Positions 1-7,935 of a stretch of 45,452 nucleotides of DNA are shown here, piece after piece. Position 1 is the first letter of the stretch. Every line of letters begins with the position of its first letter. A program made the translations under genes and the position numbers. The notes beneath the pieces were generated by a model. It saw nothing but the letters and a program-made list of their open reading frames with translations. It did no database searches and was not told the DNA's origin. Source of the DNA: Desulfovibrio sp. (lineage in GTDB: Bacteria > Desulfobacterota > Desulfovibrionia > Desulfovibrionales > Desulfovibrionaceae); the NCBI GenBank assembly GCA_031260965.1, contig JAISKK010000158.1, positions 1-45,452 of the forward strand, given 5' to 3'.

Positions 1-890
1 TCAGCTATCTTCCTCTCATCGTGCTTCAGGAGCAGAAACTTATTGAGAAAAAAGCCCAGGAGGCCAAGCTGGGTCCTGTCGAGACATCCTGGGTAACCCT
101 GGGCGGAGGCGCGGCGGCCAACGATGCCTTGCTTTCCAACAGCGTGGATTTCATTGCCCTGGGGTTTGGCGCGTACTTGCGGCTATGGGACAAGACTAAC
201 GGGCAGGCCAGGGCCTTCTGGCCCCTCAGTGAGCACCCGGTCATGCTGAATACCAACAACCCCAAAGTACAAACGATCACGGACTTTACGGATCAGGACA
301 GAATCGCTCTGCCTGCGGCCAAAATTTCTTTGCAGTCACTGGTGCTGCAGATGGCCACGGCCAAGGCTCTCGGTATCGCCAATTATGATAAATTCGACAA
401 AATCCAGATCACGGCGAAACATCCGGACGCGCTCATAGCCCTGGTGTCGGGCAAATCCGAGTTCACCGCCCATTTCACCATGGAGCCGTTCAATTATCAT
501 GAACACCAGTACCCCGGCATCAGGACTATACTCAACGGTTTTGATGTGCTTGGCGGTCGGGGAACCTATCAGGTGCTGGCGACCAGCGAAAAATTCTACA
601 CGCAAAATCCTGAACTGGTGAAGGTTGTTTTTGCCGCCCTTCAGGAAGTGGTGGCCTGGATCGACGCCAACAAAGAGGAAGCGGCCAAAATCTATCTCGC
701 AGTGACCAAGGAAAAAATTCCTCTTGAAACGCTTGTCGGGATATTGAAAGACCCCAAGGCGGGTTTTTCGGATACTCCGCATAAAAGCACGCTCTTCAGC
801 GATTTTCTGTATGAGGTCAAAGCAATCAAAACGAAGCCGACCTGGAAAGACCTCTATTTCCCCTTGGTGCATGACAAAAACGGAGACTAG
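1..890 (+). CDS. ABC transporter substrate-binding protein, NitT/TauT (SsuA/NMT1) family, 5' truncated
   Basis: The reading frame is open to the left edge (first full codon at 3), so signal peptide and N-terminus lie outside the window; a GTG at 21 is in frame but is not the likely start. The visible 295 residues read as a periplasmic binding protein of the nitrate/sulfonate/taurine class: the opening SYLPLIVLQEQ matches the family's 'YlPliVAqekG' segment, followed by a GGGAAANDALLSNSVDF segment (the 'g.a..aLlsG.vDf' stretch) and a lobe with SGKSEFTAHFTMEPF. Such proteins capture small anions or sulfonates and hand them to an ABC permease; no permease or ATPase gene is visible here. Ligand cannot be assigned: taurine/sulfonate, nitrate-like and thiamine-precursor ligands all occur in this fold. 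Ends at TAG 888-890, 46 bp before a strong terminator, so it is the last gene of its operon. Confidence 0.85.
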   Translation, partial: SYLPLIVLQEQKLIEKKAQEAKLGPVETSWVTLGGGAAANDALLSNSVDFIALGFGAYLRLWDKTNGQARAFWPLSEHPVMLNTNNPKVQTITDFTDQDRIALPAAKISLQSLVLQMATAKALGIANYDKFDKIQITAKHPDALIALVSGKSEFTAHFTMEPFNYHEHQYPGIRTILNGFDVLGGRGTYQVLATSEKFYTQNPELVKVVFAALQEVVAWIDANKEEAAKIYLAVTKEKIPLETLVGILKDPKAGFSDTPHKSTLFSDFLYEVKAIKTKPTWKDLYFPLVHDKNGD

Positions 891-936
891 GGAAGAGTAT
901 CATTGAAAGCGGACCCACTCCGGGTTCTGACCACAA

Positions 937-979
937 AACAAAAGGCCGCCGCAGGATGTCAGAAAGGCGGCCTTTTGTT
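937..979 (+). terminator. Rho-independent terminator (bidirectional type) after the substrate-binding protein gene
   Basis: A perfect 14-bp inverted repeat (937-950 against 966-979) encloses a 15-nt loop. The GC core GGCCGCC is flanked by an A-run on the left and a T-run on the right, so it can terminate from either side. It closes the operon ending at 890. Confidence 0.85.
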
Positions 980-1006
980 ATTATCAAGTACAGAAAAATG
1001 CCCGCA

Positions 1007-1240
1007 ATCCGCATCTCCATGGATGGTCGTGGCCGCTGGCTGGACAATGTGTTTATTGAACGCCTATGGTGCTCGCTGAAGTACGAAAATGTCTACCTGA
1101 ACGCTTACGAAACCGGCTCCGAGGCCAAGGCAGGTATCGGCAAATGGATCGACTTTTACAATATAATCCGGCCTCACAGTGCCCTTGAGGGTAAAACCCC
1201 ATGGGGATGGTACCATGAAGGTCTTTTAAAGGCAGCCTGA
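1007..1240 (+). pseudogene. IS3-family transposase (OrfB), 3' remnant
   Basis: Only the last ~78 codons of an IS3-family integrase-type transposase survive. Recognisable pieces are SMDGRGRWLDNVFIERLW, the end of the DDE catalytic core with its final Glu, then the SLKYE segment and the C-terminal YNxxRPHSALxGKTP motif (here FYNIIRPHSALEGKTPWGWY). The frame runs on upstream to an ATG at 956, but those codons lie in the preceding terminator and have no transposase similarity, so that apparent start is accidental. The first two catalytic aspartates and OrfA are missing, so the element cannot encode transposition. Its 5' break lies within ~30 bp of the terminator, indicating a deletion that joined the two. 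Confidence 0.85.
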
Positions 1241-1274
1241 TAAGGAAAAAGGCAAGCTAAGAAACCGCTCGCGG

Positions 1275-1300
1275 TTGTCCAACCATTGGGGAGCACCTCT
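1275..1300 (+). mobile_element. Candidate right terminal inverted repeat of the IS3-family remnant
   Basis: About 35 bp after the transposase stop lies TTGTCCAACCATTGGGG followed by AGCACCTCT. Read on the minus strand this gives ...CCCCAATGGTTGGACAA, the style of terminus (CCCCAA...TTGGACA) seen in several IS3-family subgroups. No matching left terminus is visible upstream, consistent with a 5'-deleted copy. From memory of the family only; the exact element is not identified. The following 1301-1390 is AT-richer and holds no recognisable gene. Confidence 0.45.
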
Positions 1301-1390
1301 CCTTTTCTTTTATTGCGCCGTTTGCATAGTCGATTTTAAATTTATGATCCGGCAATGTCAATTTCGCGCATACCATGGGTCAACTTCACC

Positions 1391-2839
1391 TCAAAACTGG
1401 AAATAGATAAAGGGCAGCACCCCGTCCGGACCCATGCGCAGGATAAGCCCGGTGAGAAATGCTGTCAGCGCGACCTGCGCCGGCCAGGGCAGCGCGGCCT
1501 GAATGCGCAGAAAAAGCGACTGGATGGATGGTCCAGCCCACTGCAGGGCCAGACCTGCGGCTATGGCAGGCAGGGCGGCCAGGGGAAAGCCGATCCCCGG
1601 CTGTCCCCAGAAGACGAGACGTTTGAGGATCAGCAGGGCCGTATCCATATCATCCGCCCGGAAAAAAACCCAGGCCAGACAGACAAAATGAAAGGTCAGA
1701 AACCAGGAACAAAAACGGGCCGGGGTCAGCGCCCCCGGTGCTTCTTCCCTTCTCTCGCCCTCGCGTGAGAAATGGATCGGCAAAGCCCGCCAGATATGCA
1801 GAGATATAAGGGCCAGACCATGCAACAGGCCCCAGACCAGAAAACGCAGATGCGCCCCGTGCCAGAGACCGCCAAGCAACATGGTGACAAGCAGATTGCG
1901 GCAAAGCGCAGATCCGCCTCCCTTGTTCCCGCCCAAGGGGATGTAGAGATAATCGCGCAACCAGAAGGACAGGGAGATATGCCAGCGCCGCCAGAAATCC
2001 TGAATATTGAGACAAAGATAAGGCGCCTTGAAGTTTTGCGGCAAAGTAAAACCCATCAACCTGCCCAGACCCAGGGCCAGGTCCGTGTATCCGGAAAAAT
2101 CGCAGTAAATCTGCAGGGCATAGCCATAAACGGCGATCAGCGTCGCCCAGGACGAATAGCAGTCAGGGGCCTGAAAGACCCCCCGCGCCACCTCCTCGGA
2201 TAAAAAAGAGGCCAGAACAACCTTTTTAAAAAGACCGCTCAAAATCAAAGCCGCCCCTTCCGAAGTATTCCTTTCTCCTCCTGGGGCTTTGTCCAGTTGC
2301 GGAAAAAACTCGCCCGGACGCAGGATAGGCCCGGCCAGAACAGTAGGGAAAAAAGACAGATAGGTCAAAATACGCAGATAAGAACAGGCTTCCCTGTCCG
2401 GGTTCCGGTACTGTTCAATAATATAAGCTATGCCCTGGAAAGAATAAAAGGAGATGCCGATGGGAAAGGGCAAATCCGCAAGGCCCACCGGCGAAATCGG
2501 CCCCCATTCGGCTTCGGCCAGCAGATCATTCACAAGCTGCAGGAAAAATTCATAATATTTAAACAGCGCGAGCAAAGCAAGACAGACGCCAACGCCAACA
2601 CTCAGGACTGTTTTACGGTCGATGGGGGGGCTATCTTTGGCCAGCAGCCGTCCCGTCCCCCAAACCACAAAACTCACAGCCGGCAGCAAAGGCAGGAAAT
2701 ATAGACCGCCCGCGGCATAAAAAGCCAGATTGGCAAAGAGCAGAAAAAAACGACAGAGGGACGCTCGACCCTGCAATAGCCAGCCGCCGCCAAGCACAAC
2801 AAGAAAAAAGGCGGCGAACTCAAGGGTTACAAAATTCAT
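1391..2839 (-). CDS. MBOAT-family O-acyltransferase (AlgI/PatA-like)
   Basis: 482-residue polytopic membrane protein of the MBOAT family, which moves acyl groups (usually acetyl) across the cytoplasmic membrane to a periplasmic acceptor. Family signatures: PIGISFYSFQGIAYIIEQYR (~residues 126-145), the CDFSGYTDLALGLGRLMGF block (~246-264), DFWRRWHISLSFWLRDYLYIPLGG (~281-304, His287) and the catalytic segment GGLWHGAH (His327). The ATG at 2839 overlaps the stop of the upstream SGNH gene by 4 bp (ATGA), so the two are translationally coupled. MBOAT plus SGNH is the architecture of alginate (AlgI/AlgJ-X) and peptidoglycan (PatA/PatB) O-acetylation. No alginate genes are present and a lytic transglycosylase lies in the same gene string, so peptidoglycan or another envelope glycan is the more likely acceptor (inference). 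Last gene of the minus-strand run; no clear terminator seen before the IS remnant. Confidence 0.85.
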   Translation of the reverse strand: MNFVTLEFAAFFLVVLGGGWLLQGRASLCRFFLLFANLAFYAAGGLYFLPLLPAVSFVVWGTGRLLAKDSPPIDRKTVLSVGVGVCLALLALFKYYEFFLQLVNDLLAEAEWGPISPVGLADLPFPIGISFYSFQGIAYIIEQYRNPDREACSYLRILTYLSFFPTVLAGPILRPGEFFPQLDKAPGGERNTSEGAALILSGLFKKVVLASFLSEEVARGVFQAPDCYSSWATLIAVYGYALQIYCDFSGYTDLALGLGRLMGFTLPQNFKAPYLCLNIQDFWRRWHISLSFWLRDYLYIPLGGNKGGGSALCRNLLVTMLLGGLWHGAHLRFLVWGLLHGLALISLHIWRALPIHFSREGERREEAPGALTPARFCSWFLTFHFVCLAWVFFRADDMDTALLILKRLVFWGQPGIGFPLAALPAIAAGLALQWAGPSIQSLFLRIQAALPWPAQVALTAFLTGLILRMGPDGVLPFIYFQF

Positions 2840-3591
2840 GGCCGGCGGCCATCCGCCTTGAGCAGGGGTGAGCGGGCAAAGAGCAGGGACTCCCAGCGCG
2901 CATAACCGGATTTGCTCAGGTGGACGCCGTCAAAGGTGAAATCCGCCGGAAGCATCCCTGAACCGTCAGCCAGTTTCTGGTGCGAATCAATCACGGCATA
3001 GCCGCCCTCGGCGGCGATGCGCTTAATCCCGGCGTTCATGTTCCGGATCATGGCCGGGTTCACGCGGTTGCCGAACTGAACGCGCTTACCCTTGCCCCTG
3101 CGCACAGGCAAAATGGTTGACACCGCCAGTTTCGGGGTGTCGGCGCTTAAAATGCGGCAAAGCTCGGCATAGGACTGAAAAAATTCCGGAAGCTTGTCCG
3201 GGCGGATACGGGAGTCATTCACCCCCAGGGCCACTATGATGCGTTCCGGTTTCAGAAGCTCAAGCAACAGGGGGGCCCGGGGCAGCCAGTCGTTAACCCC
3301 GGCGCCCTGCACTCCTGCGGCAAAAATATCCGCGTCATGATATTTCTTGTACATTCCCTCCACGATACTGTCCCCGATGACCAGGACAGCGCAGTTTCCC
3401 ACCCTCTCCGCCTGCTCAAGAAGGGCCGCGAAGCGCTCGTTTTTCGGGCCTGAAAGCTCTACGGGCATATCGGGGGCAGGGGACGGTACTTCGAGGGGCA
3501 GGGTGGAATGGGAGCAGGAAAACGACAGGGCGCAGATCAGGATCGACAGGCCGGCAAGGGCCGGCAATTTTTTGAAAAGCGGGAAGGTCAC
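2836..3591 (-). CDS. SGNH/GDSL hydrolase-fold protein, exported; probable partner of the MBOAT protein
   Basis: 251 residues with a GTG start (3591). The N-terminus is a hydrophobic export signal ending in a Cys-containing stretch (ALSFSC, Cys26); it is not a textbook lipobox, so lipoprotein processing is possible but unproven. SGNH blocks are complete: GDS with nucleophile Ser75, a Gly in the block II region (GVQGAG), GxND as ALGVND (Asn125), and the catalytic pair in DGVHL (Asp221, His224). In PatB and AlgX such domains accept acetyl from an MBOAT partner and place it on a glycan; related proteins remove acetyl groups. The 4-bp ATGA overlap with the MBOAT gene argues for work on the same acyl group. 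Direction of reaction and acceptor cannot be read from sequence. Confidence 0.8.
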   Translation of the reverse strand: MTFPLFKKLPALAGLSILICALSFSCSHSTLPLEVPSPAPDMPVELSGPKNERFAALLEQAERVGNCAVLVIGDSIVEGMYKKYHDADIFAAGVQGAGVNDWLPRAPLLLELLKPERIIVALGVNDSRIRPDKLPEFFQSYAELCRILSADTPKLAVSTILPVRRGKGKRVQFGNRVNPAMIRNMNAGIKRIAAEGGYAVIDSHQKLADGSGMLPADFTFDGVHLSKSGYARWESLLFARSPLLKADGRRP

Positions 3592-3603
3592 AACGGGCCG
3601 CCT

Positions 3604-5148
3604 TTATTTGACGGACGCCAGAGGAAGCGGTGGATTTAAGGCCTTCAAGATAGTGGGCATGACAAAAGCGGCCAGAATATCGCCGCCTTCCATGGTGATG
3701 TGAATTTTATCCTTGGCCCGGACACGGACGGGTTTGTTGTCCCGGCCATTCAAAAAGGTGGTGTAGCGCCCCTCGCTGTCAGCCAAGGTAAGATAATTGT
3801 CAATAAACAATGCCGAGCCATTTTCCGCGCAGGCGGCCTGTTGCAGCAGAGATACAGTGCGCAGGATTCGCCCGGCCGGTTCAACCCCGGCAATGGGCAA
3901 ACCGAGCCAGATTACTTTGGCGCCTCGGGACTGGGCCACACGCAAAAAATCCGTAGCGCGGCGCTGGTAAGCCGCCTCCCAGGATGCTGTCCCGACTATA
4001 TAGCGCTTTTTCGTCTGATCCACGATATTGTTGCCGTCATTGGCCCCGATGCAGATGACGACCAAATCCGGGCTATGCTGCGTGATCAGTTCATCCAGAT
4101 GTTTCTGCCAGTTAAAGGTGTTTATGCTGCAAAGTCCGGTGGAGGGGCGGGTATCACGCACTGTCCTGACGCCGGACCGGCGGCTTAAAGATCGCTCCAG
4201 AACATTTCCCAGTCCCCAGCCCATCATGGAATCGCCGACCAGAAGCACTACCTTATCCTTCTCCGCCCCGGATTTTCCAAGCGAACCGGATCGCGCGGCA
4301 AGGGCCGGAGACTGCGGCAAAGCATTCGCCGGCAAAGCCGGGGACGCTTCCCCTGTTTCCGGAATCCGCCCGGAGGAGGCGCGGGCATTGGCAAAGGAAG
4401 GGGCGGCTGCCTGCGCCCTGTCTAAAATCCGCCCGGCGGAAAACGCGTCCAGGGGCGAAGAGACGGGGGGGATTTCCGCGCTTTCGGCTTGCGCCGGGTC
4501 TTGAAGCGCAGGTTCCGGGGTCAGAAGCGCAGGTTCCGGGCTTTGCGCAAGTTTTACGGAAGGTTCTGAAGAAATGCTTGAGGGAGAAGCGGGCAGAGAG
4601 TCCGAGGGAGAAGCGGAAGAATCCTCCCTCAAATAGCGGGAGGAAGAAGCGAAAGCCGGGTCTGAAAGGGGAACGGCGCTTTTTGCGCCGATCAGGCTTT
4701 TATCGACCAGACTCAGCACCAGTTCGTTCTCCCGCTCCGTCAAGGCTGCCAGACCACTGGCCTCGCCTGCCGCACGCACAAGACTTATGCCCTTTTCCAG
4801 CAGCGGGTTCGGCAAAAAGTCGTCAAGAAAGAGGGTGAAGCGCCCGGATTCCAGGAGCAGAACCAGGGCAAAGACTGAGGCGAAGACGGCAAAAGCCCGG
4901 CCCGGGCTTTGCTTCTGAGGAGGACGAATGGTCCCGGAAAATCCGGCGGCTTTTGGGCCGGCGCCCTGACGGGAAAGAAGGGACTGTGCGCGTTCCGGAA
5001 TGGATAATATTTCCGCCCGCGCGGAAGGAGCGGATGCCGGACGGACAGCGTTTTGCCCCCGCGCCTTGCGGCGCAGGACTTCTTTAGTGCGGCGGCGACA
5101 GGCTTTATCGGTTTTCTGGGCGGCGGATTTCTGTTTCCTCTTGGACAT
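3604..5148 (-). CDS. Membrane-anchored SGNH protein of the DUF459 type with long Pro/Ser/Ala linker
   Basis: With the ATG at 5148 the protein has 514 residues. This start has a GGGA 6 nt upstream; an in-frame ATG at 5154 lies directly against that GGGA and the longest frame (start 5235) has no better site. Order: Arg/Lys-rich cytoplasmic segment (~1-80), one transmembrane helix (~85-101), a ~180-residue low-complexity Pro/Ser/Ala/Glu linker with short internal duplications (for example a repeated ~18-21 bp unit at about 4502-4541 encoding PEPAL twice), then a C-terminal SGNH domain. The domain shows LLVGDSMMGWG (nucleophile Ser ~307), a CIGANDG block and a KDKIHITMEG segment as the D-x-x-H pair. 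DUF459 proteins are otherwise little characterised. It ends 12 bp before the small SGNH gene. The cytoplasmic tail, single helix and flexible linker suggest a hydrolase held near the cell wall (inference). Confidence 0.75.
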   Translation of the reverse strand: MSKRKQKSAAQKTDKACRRRTKEVLRRKARGQNAVRPASAPSARAEILSIPERAQSLLSRQGAGPKAAGFSGTIRPPQKQSPGRAFAVFASVFALVLLLESGRFTLFLDDFLPNPLLEKGISLVRAAGEASGLAALTERENELVLSLVDKSLIGAKSAVPLSDPAFASSSRYLREDSSASPSDSLPASPSSISSEPSVKLAQSPEPALLTPEPALQDPAQAESAEIPPVSSPLDAFSAGRILDRAQAAAPSFANARASSGRIPETGEASPALPANALPQSPALAARSGSLGKSGAEKDKVVLLVGDSMMGWGLGNVLERSLSRRSGVRTVRDTRPSTGLCSINTFNWQKHLDELITQHSPDLVVICIGANDGNNIVDQTKKRYIVGTASWEAAYQRRATDFLRVAQSRGAKVIWLGLPIAGVEPAGRILRTVSLLQQAACAENGSALFIDNYLTLADSEGRYTTFLNGRDNKPVRVRAKDKIHITMEGGDILAAFVMPTILKALNPPLPLASVK

Positions 5149-5264
5149 GGACATTCCCAAGCTCTGTTTCAAAGGCTTTTTGCAAAGCCGGCAAGCAATT
5201 CGGTAAATTATGCGGCAGATCAGCGGGGCGGTCAAGTAATGTTTTTAGATTATTTTTAGAATAA

Positions 5265-6416
5265 TTATTTCAGCAATTCCACATAGCTGCCTAATTCAGC
5301 CACTCTGCCCCGTCTGGGCACAGGACCGAGACGGCGCAGGCTGGGGTCCAGACGGGCCGAAGGGCCGGCCATTCCGGCCAGGGCTGCGCTGTGCGGGGAA
5401 ATTTTACCGGCCAGAGCCCTCTCCATACGTTTGGCCGCGCCCAAGACATAGGCCGCATAGAGTCTGTCGTCATTATAGGCCATAAGCACCCGCAGACGTT
5501 GCGCGTCCGTTTTTGCGCCGCGCCAGCCATGCGCCTCAAGGTAATTGGCGGCGCTGAACATGGCGTCAAGGGGCGAAAAAAGATTGATCACTCCATCTTT
5601 GTCCCCGTCCACTCCATAGGACTCGATATTGGAAGGCATAAACTGGCAGAGCCCTACCGCCCCGTAGATGGAGCCGGGCAGCCGGGCGGCGTCAAGACCG
5701 CTCCCGGCACTCCAGCGCAGCAGGGCTTTAAGCTCTGTGTAGGCGCGATCCGATCTCTGACGCAGGGTTGCGCCAAGTTTGGCGGACCGGATCCGGCTCG
5801 GCTGTCGGGAGTTGCCGATACTGGACAGTTTGGCGGGATTGTCCGTCACGGCCATACCGGCCAGGGACCGCAAGGCTATATCCCGGCCCAGATCCTGCCC
5901 CAGGGCCGTTTCTACGAGCAGCAGACCAAGGATGACGTGACGCCCCACCCCGTGCCGCTTTTCCATTTCTTGAAGTTGTTCCGCGTGTCCGGCGGCAAAT
6001 TCCCGGCAGGCCCCAACGGTGAATTCAGCCAGAGGAGGCGTAAAACCCGGCGGCGCTTCCGGTTCCGGAGACTGCGCGCGATTGACGCCTATACCGGGAA
6101 CCCCGTAAAGCTCCAGAATTTTCAAGGCTGTATAGGCCGGTGTATAAGCATGCTCTCCCAAACGGGCAAAAAGCGCGCTCGTCTCCTCAAAGGGGAAACC
6201 GTCCCTATGCAGCCGCTCAAGCAGGGGCAGGAAGGCCAGGTCCAGTCCGGCCGGGGTCCCCTCGGCCTTGACTTCCTGCCTGACGGCACCGGCAAAGGCC
6301 CGCGCGCCGGAAAGAGCGCAAACAAGAGCTGCGCAGAGCATAAGCGCGGCAAATAGAGGCCAATAGGGGCAGCGGGGCGGCGTCACGGCAGGGAAACGTC
6401 CCGCTCTCTCCGGCAC
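5265..6416 (-). CDS. Lytic murein transglycosylase, MltB/SLT_2 type (GH103-like)
   Basis: 383 residues with a signal-anchor (~20-43). The catalytic domain carries LLLVETALGQ (catalytic Glu ~169) and the family block GSIYGAVGLCQFMPSNIESYGVDGDKDG with the later AANYLEAHGW. These enzymes cut the glycan strand of peptidoglycan and leave 1,6-anhydroMurNAc ends, a reaction blocked by 6-O-acetylation of MurNAc. That makes linkage to the downstream MBOAT/SGNH genes functionally meaningful. The frame opens at a GTG (6416) inside dsrN, giving a 34-bp overlap but a poor ribosome-binding site; an internal ATG near 6341 just before the hydrophobic segment is a possible alternative start. A ~116-bp spacer separates its stop from the DUF459 gene. 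Confidence 0.82.
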   Translation of the reverse strand: MPERAGRFPAVTPPRCPYWPLFAALMLCAALVCALSGARAFAGAVRQEVKAEGTPAGLDLAFLPLLERLHRDGFPFEETSALFARLGEHAYTPAYTALKILELYGVPGIGVNRAQSPEPEAPPGFTPPLAEFTVGACREFAAGHAEQLQEMEKRHGVGRHVILGLLLVETALGQDLGRDIALRSLAGMAVTDNPAKLSSIGNSRQPSRIRSAKLGATLRQRSDRAYTELKALLRWSAGSGLDAARLPGSIYGAVGLCQFMPSNIESYGVDGDKDGVINLFSPLDAMFSAANYLEAHGWRGAKTDAQRLRVLMAYNDDRLYAAYVLGAAKRMERALAGKISPHSAALAGMAGPSARLDPSLRRLGPVPRRGRVAELGSYVELLK

Positions 6417-7855
6417 AGATCGACAAAGGTCGGCGCCCAGTGCGGCAGAGCCGGGGCATAGATGTGCATATAAGCGGCAAAGGTATTATTAAAAAGCAGT
6501 CCGTCAGGGGGCTGTATCTGCCCTTCTTCACCCATGCCCCGGCCTTTGTTCAGACGCAGCACCGCTTTGCGGTCCGGGTCGACCCCGGCTTGCGGGTCCG
6601 GAGGCAGGCAACGGGAAAAATGAAATTCGTGCCCGCGCAGCAAAGCTCCTTTGGGATGATAGGGATTATCGCCAATCACTTCCGCCTCAACATAGCCAAG
6701 ACCCTGGGGCCGGTCGCAAAACTCAACGCAAAAGGGAAAAACCCCGGCCATCGGATAGGAAAGACCCTCCAGGACAAGACTTCGCGCCAGATACATAAAA
6801 CCCCCGCACTCGGCATAAATGGGCAGACCGGCGCGGGCAAGCCCGGCCACATACGCAGGCATGGGGCTTGCGGACAATCTGGCCGCGTGCAGTTCCGGCA
6901 GTCCGCCGCCCAGATAGAGGCCGTCCAGTCGCCCTTTGGGAGGAGGCGCGAAAAGCGACAACTGCACAAGCTGCGCTCCCGCCTTTTCCAAAGCTTCGAG
7001 GTTTTCCTGGTAATAAAACCAGATCGCCGCGTCAAAGGCATAGCCGATGCGCGGCCGTTCTTTTTTGGCCCTGCTCCTGTCCCGTTCCGGTACAGGGAGC
7101 GACCGCCTCAGGTTCTCCGGGTCCGGGTGAGGCGGAGCGGCGGCGCGTTTTCTGGCCGGTAGGGGCGGTGCGGCAGAGGCGACGCGTCTTATGGCCGGCA
7201 GATCCAGATGTTCCTCCATCAGATCCGCGAGTTCGTCCAGAACAGAATCCGCCTGGGCCAGCTCGTCAATGCCGGCCAGGCCCATATGCCGCTCCAGAAT
7301 TATGGGCCGGAGAAGGCGCGGCAAGATACCCAGAACGGGAACTCCGGCCAGGTCTTCCACCGCCCTTTTCGTCATTTCCCCATGACGTTTGTTGCCTATG
7401 CGGTTCAAAACGACCCCGGCGATATTGACGTCAGGCTCGAAATTCAGGCACCCCCTAACCAGGGCGGCGACGGTGCGCGTCATCTTTGTGCAGTCCAAAA
7501 CAAGCAGCACCGGCGCTTTGAGGATACGCGCCACTTCGGCGCTGGAGCAGGATCCGTTTGCATCCAGTCCGTCAAAAAGCCCCCGGTTGCCTTCAATCAG
7601 AGCCAGATCGCAAGCAATGCAGCGCTCCCGGAACAGGTCCAGCAGCACATCCGCGGGCGTAAAAAAAGGATCCAGGTTGGCTCTGGGCGCGCGCGCGGCC
7701 AAAGCCAGCCAAGCGGCGTCTATATAGTCCGGACCCTTTTTGAAGGCGCGGACCGCAAGCCCGGAACGACGGAAGGCCCTGGCCAGCCCGAGGCTGAACA
7801 TCGTCTTGCCCGCCCCGCCCGCCAGACCGGAAACAAGCAGGCGCGGGATCAGCAT
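6383..7855 (-). CDS. dsrN: DsrN/CbiA-type glutamine amidotransferase (siroheme amidase; cobyrinate a,c-diamide synthase family)
   Basis: 490 residues with the CbiA/CobB architecture: an ATP-binding N-terminal domain (P-loop GLAGGAGKT, ~10-18; GPDYIDAAW, ~41-49), a charged variable linker (~225-268), and a class I glutamine amidotransferase domain (nucleophile Cys350 in YAECGGF; late His in AAYMHIY). In cobalamin synthesis this family amidates the a and c side chains of cobyrinate. In dsr loci the paralogue DsrN amidates siroheme to the siroamide found in DsrAB, and a cobB/cbiA-like gene follows dsrABD in Desulfovibrio. Its place directly after dsrD, with no other cobalamin gene in view, favours the DsrN role; sequence alone does not exclude cobyrinate as substrate. 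The ATG at 7855 has a strong GGAGGGG site that partly lies in a hairpin (7867-7882). Confidence 0.85.
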   Translation of the reverse strand: MLIPRLLVSGLAGGAGKTMFSLGLARAFRRSGLAVRAFKKGPDYIDAAWLALAARAPRANLDPFFTPADVLLDLFRERCIACDLALIEGNRGLFDGLDANGSCSSAEVARILKAPVLLVLDCTKMTRTVAALVRGCLNFEPDVNIAGVVLNRIGNKRHGEMTKRAVEDLAGVPVLGILPRLLRPIILERHMGLAGIDELAQADSVLDELADLMEEHLDLPAIRRVASAAPPLPARKRAAAPPHPDPENLRRSLPVPERDRSRAKKERPRIGYAFDAAIWFYYQENLEALEKAGAQLVQLSLFAPPPKGRLDGLYLGGGLPELHAARLSASPMPAYVAGLARAGLPIYAECGGFMYLARSLVLEGLSYPMAGVFPFCVEFCDRPQGLGYVEAEVIGDNPYHPKGALLRGHEFHFSRCLPPDPQAGVDPDRKAVLRLNKGRGMGEEGQIQPPDGLLFNNTFAAYMHIYAPALPHWAPTFVDLCRRERDVSLP

Positions 7856-7866
7856 GGGTTATTCCC

Positions 7867-7882
7867 CTCCCGTGCGCGGGAG
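7867..7882 (-). promoter_or_regulatory. Hairpin overlapping the dsrN ribosome-binding site
   Basis: On the mRNA (minus strand) CTCCCG pairs with CGGGAG across a 4-nt loop. The right arm contains the beginning of the GGGAGGGG Shine-Dalgarno run of dsrN, whose ATG is at 7855. No U-run follows, so it is not a terminator. Likely effect is reduced dsrN translation relative to dsrABD (inference). Confidence 0.5.
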
Positions 7883-7935
7883 AGGAAGACGTGGAGCACC
7901 GGATTCGGCTGTGTCAACAAACAGGTCATCAGGGC

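Noticed and set aside
956-1006. The first ~17 codons before the transposase remnant as a real N-terminus
   Set aside because: They start inside the terminator stem at 937-979 and match nothing; the similarity to transposases begins only at about 1007.
1355-2704. Three consecutive plus-strand frames opposite the MBOAT gene
   Set aside because: The minus-strand MBOAT protein has all catalytic motifs; the opposite frames are Gln/Arg/Gly-rich shadows.
4502-4541. A CRISPR-like or regulatory repeat
   Set aside because: Two ~18-21 bp units inside the coding sequence of the DUF459 protein linker; they encode repeated PEPAL and are simple coding duplications.
6383-7855. A plain cobalamin-pathway cobyrinate a,c-diamide synthase
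   Set aside because: Placed directly after dsrD in the operon with no other cobalamin gene; the siroheme amidase role fits better, though the family match alone cannot decide.
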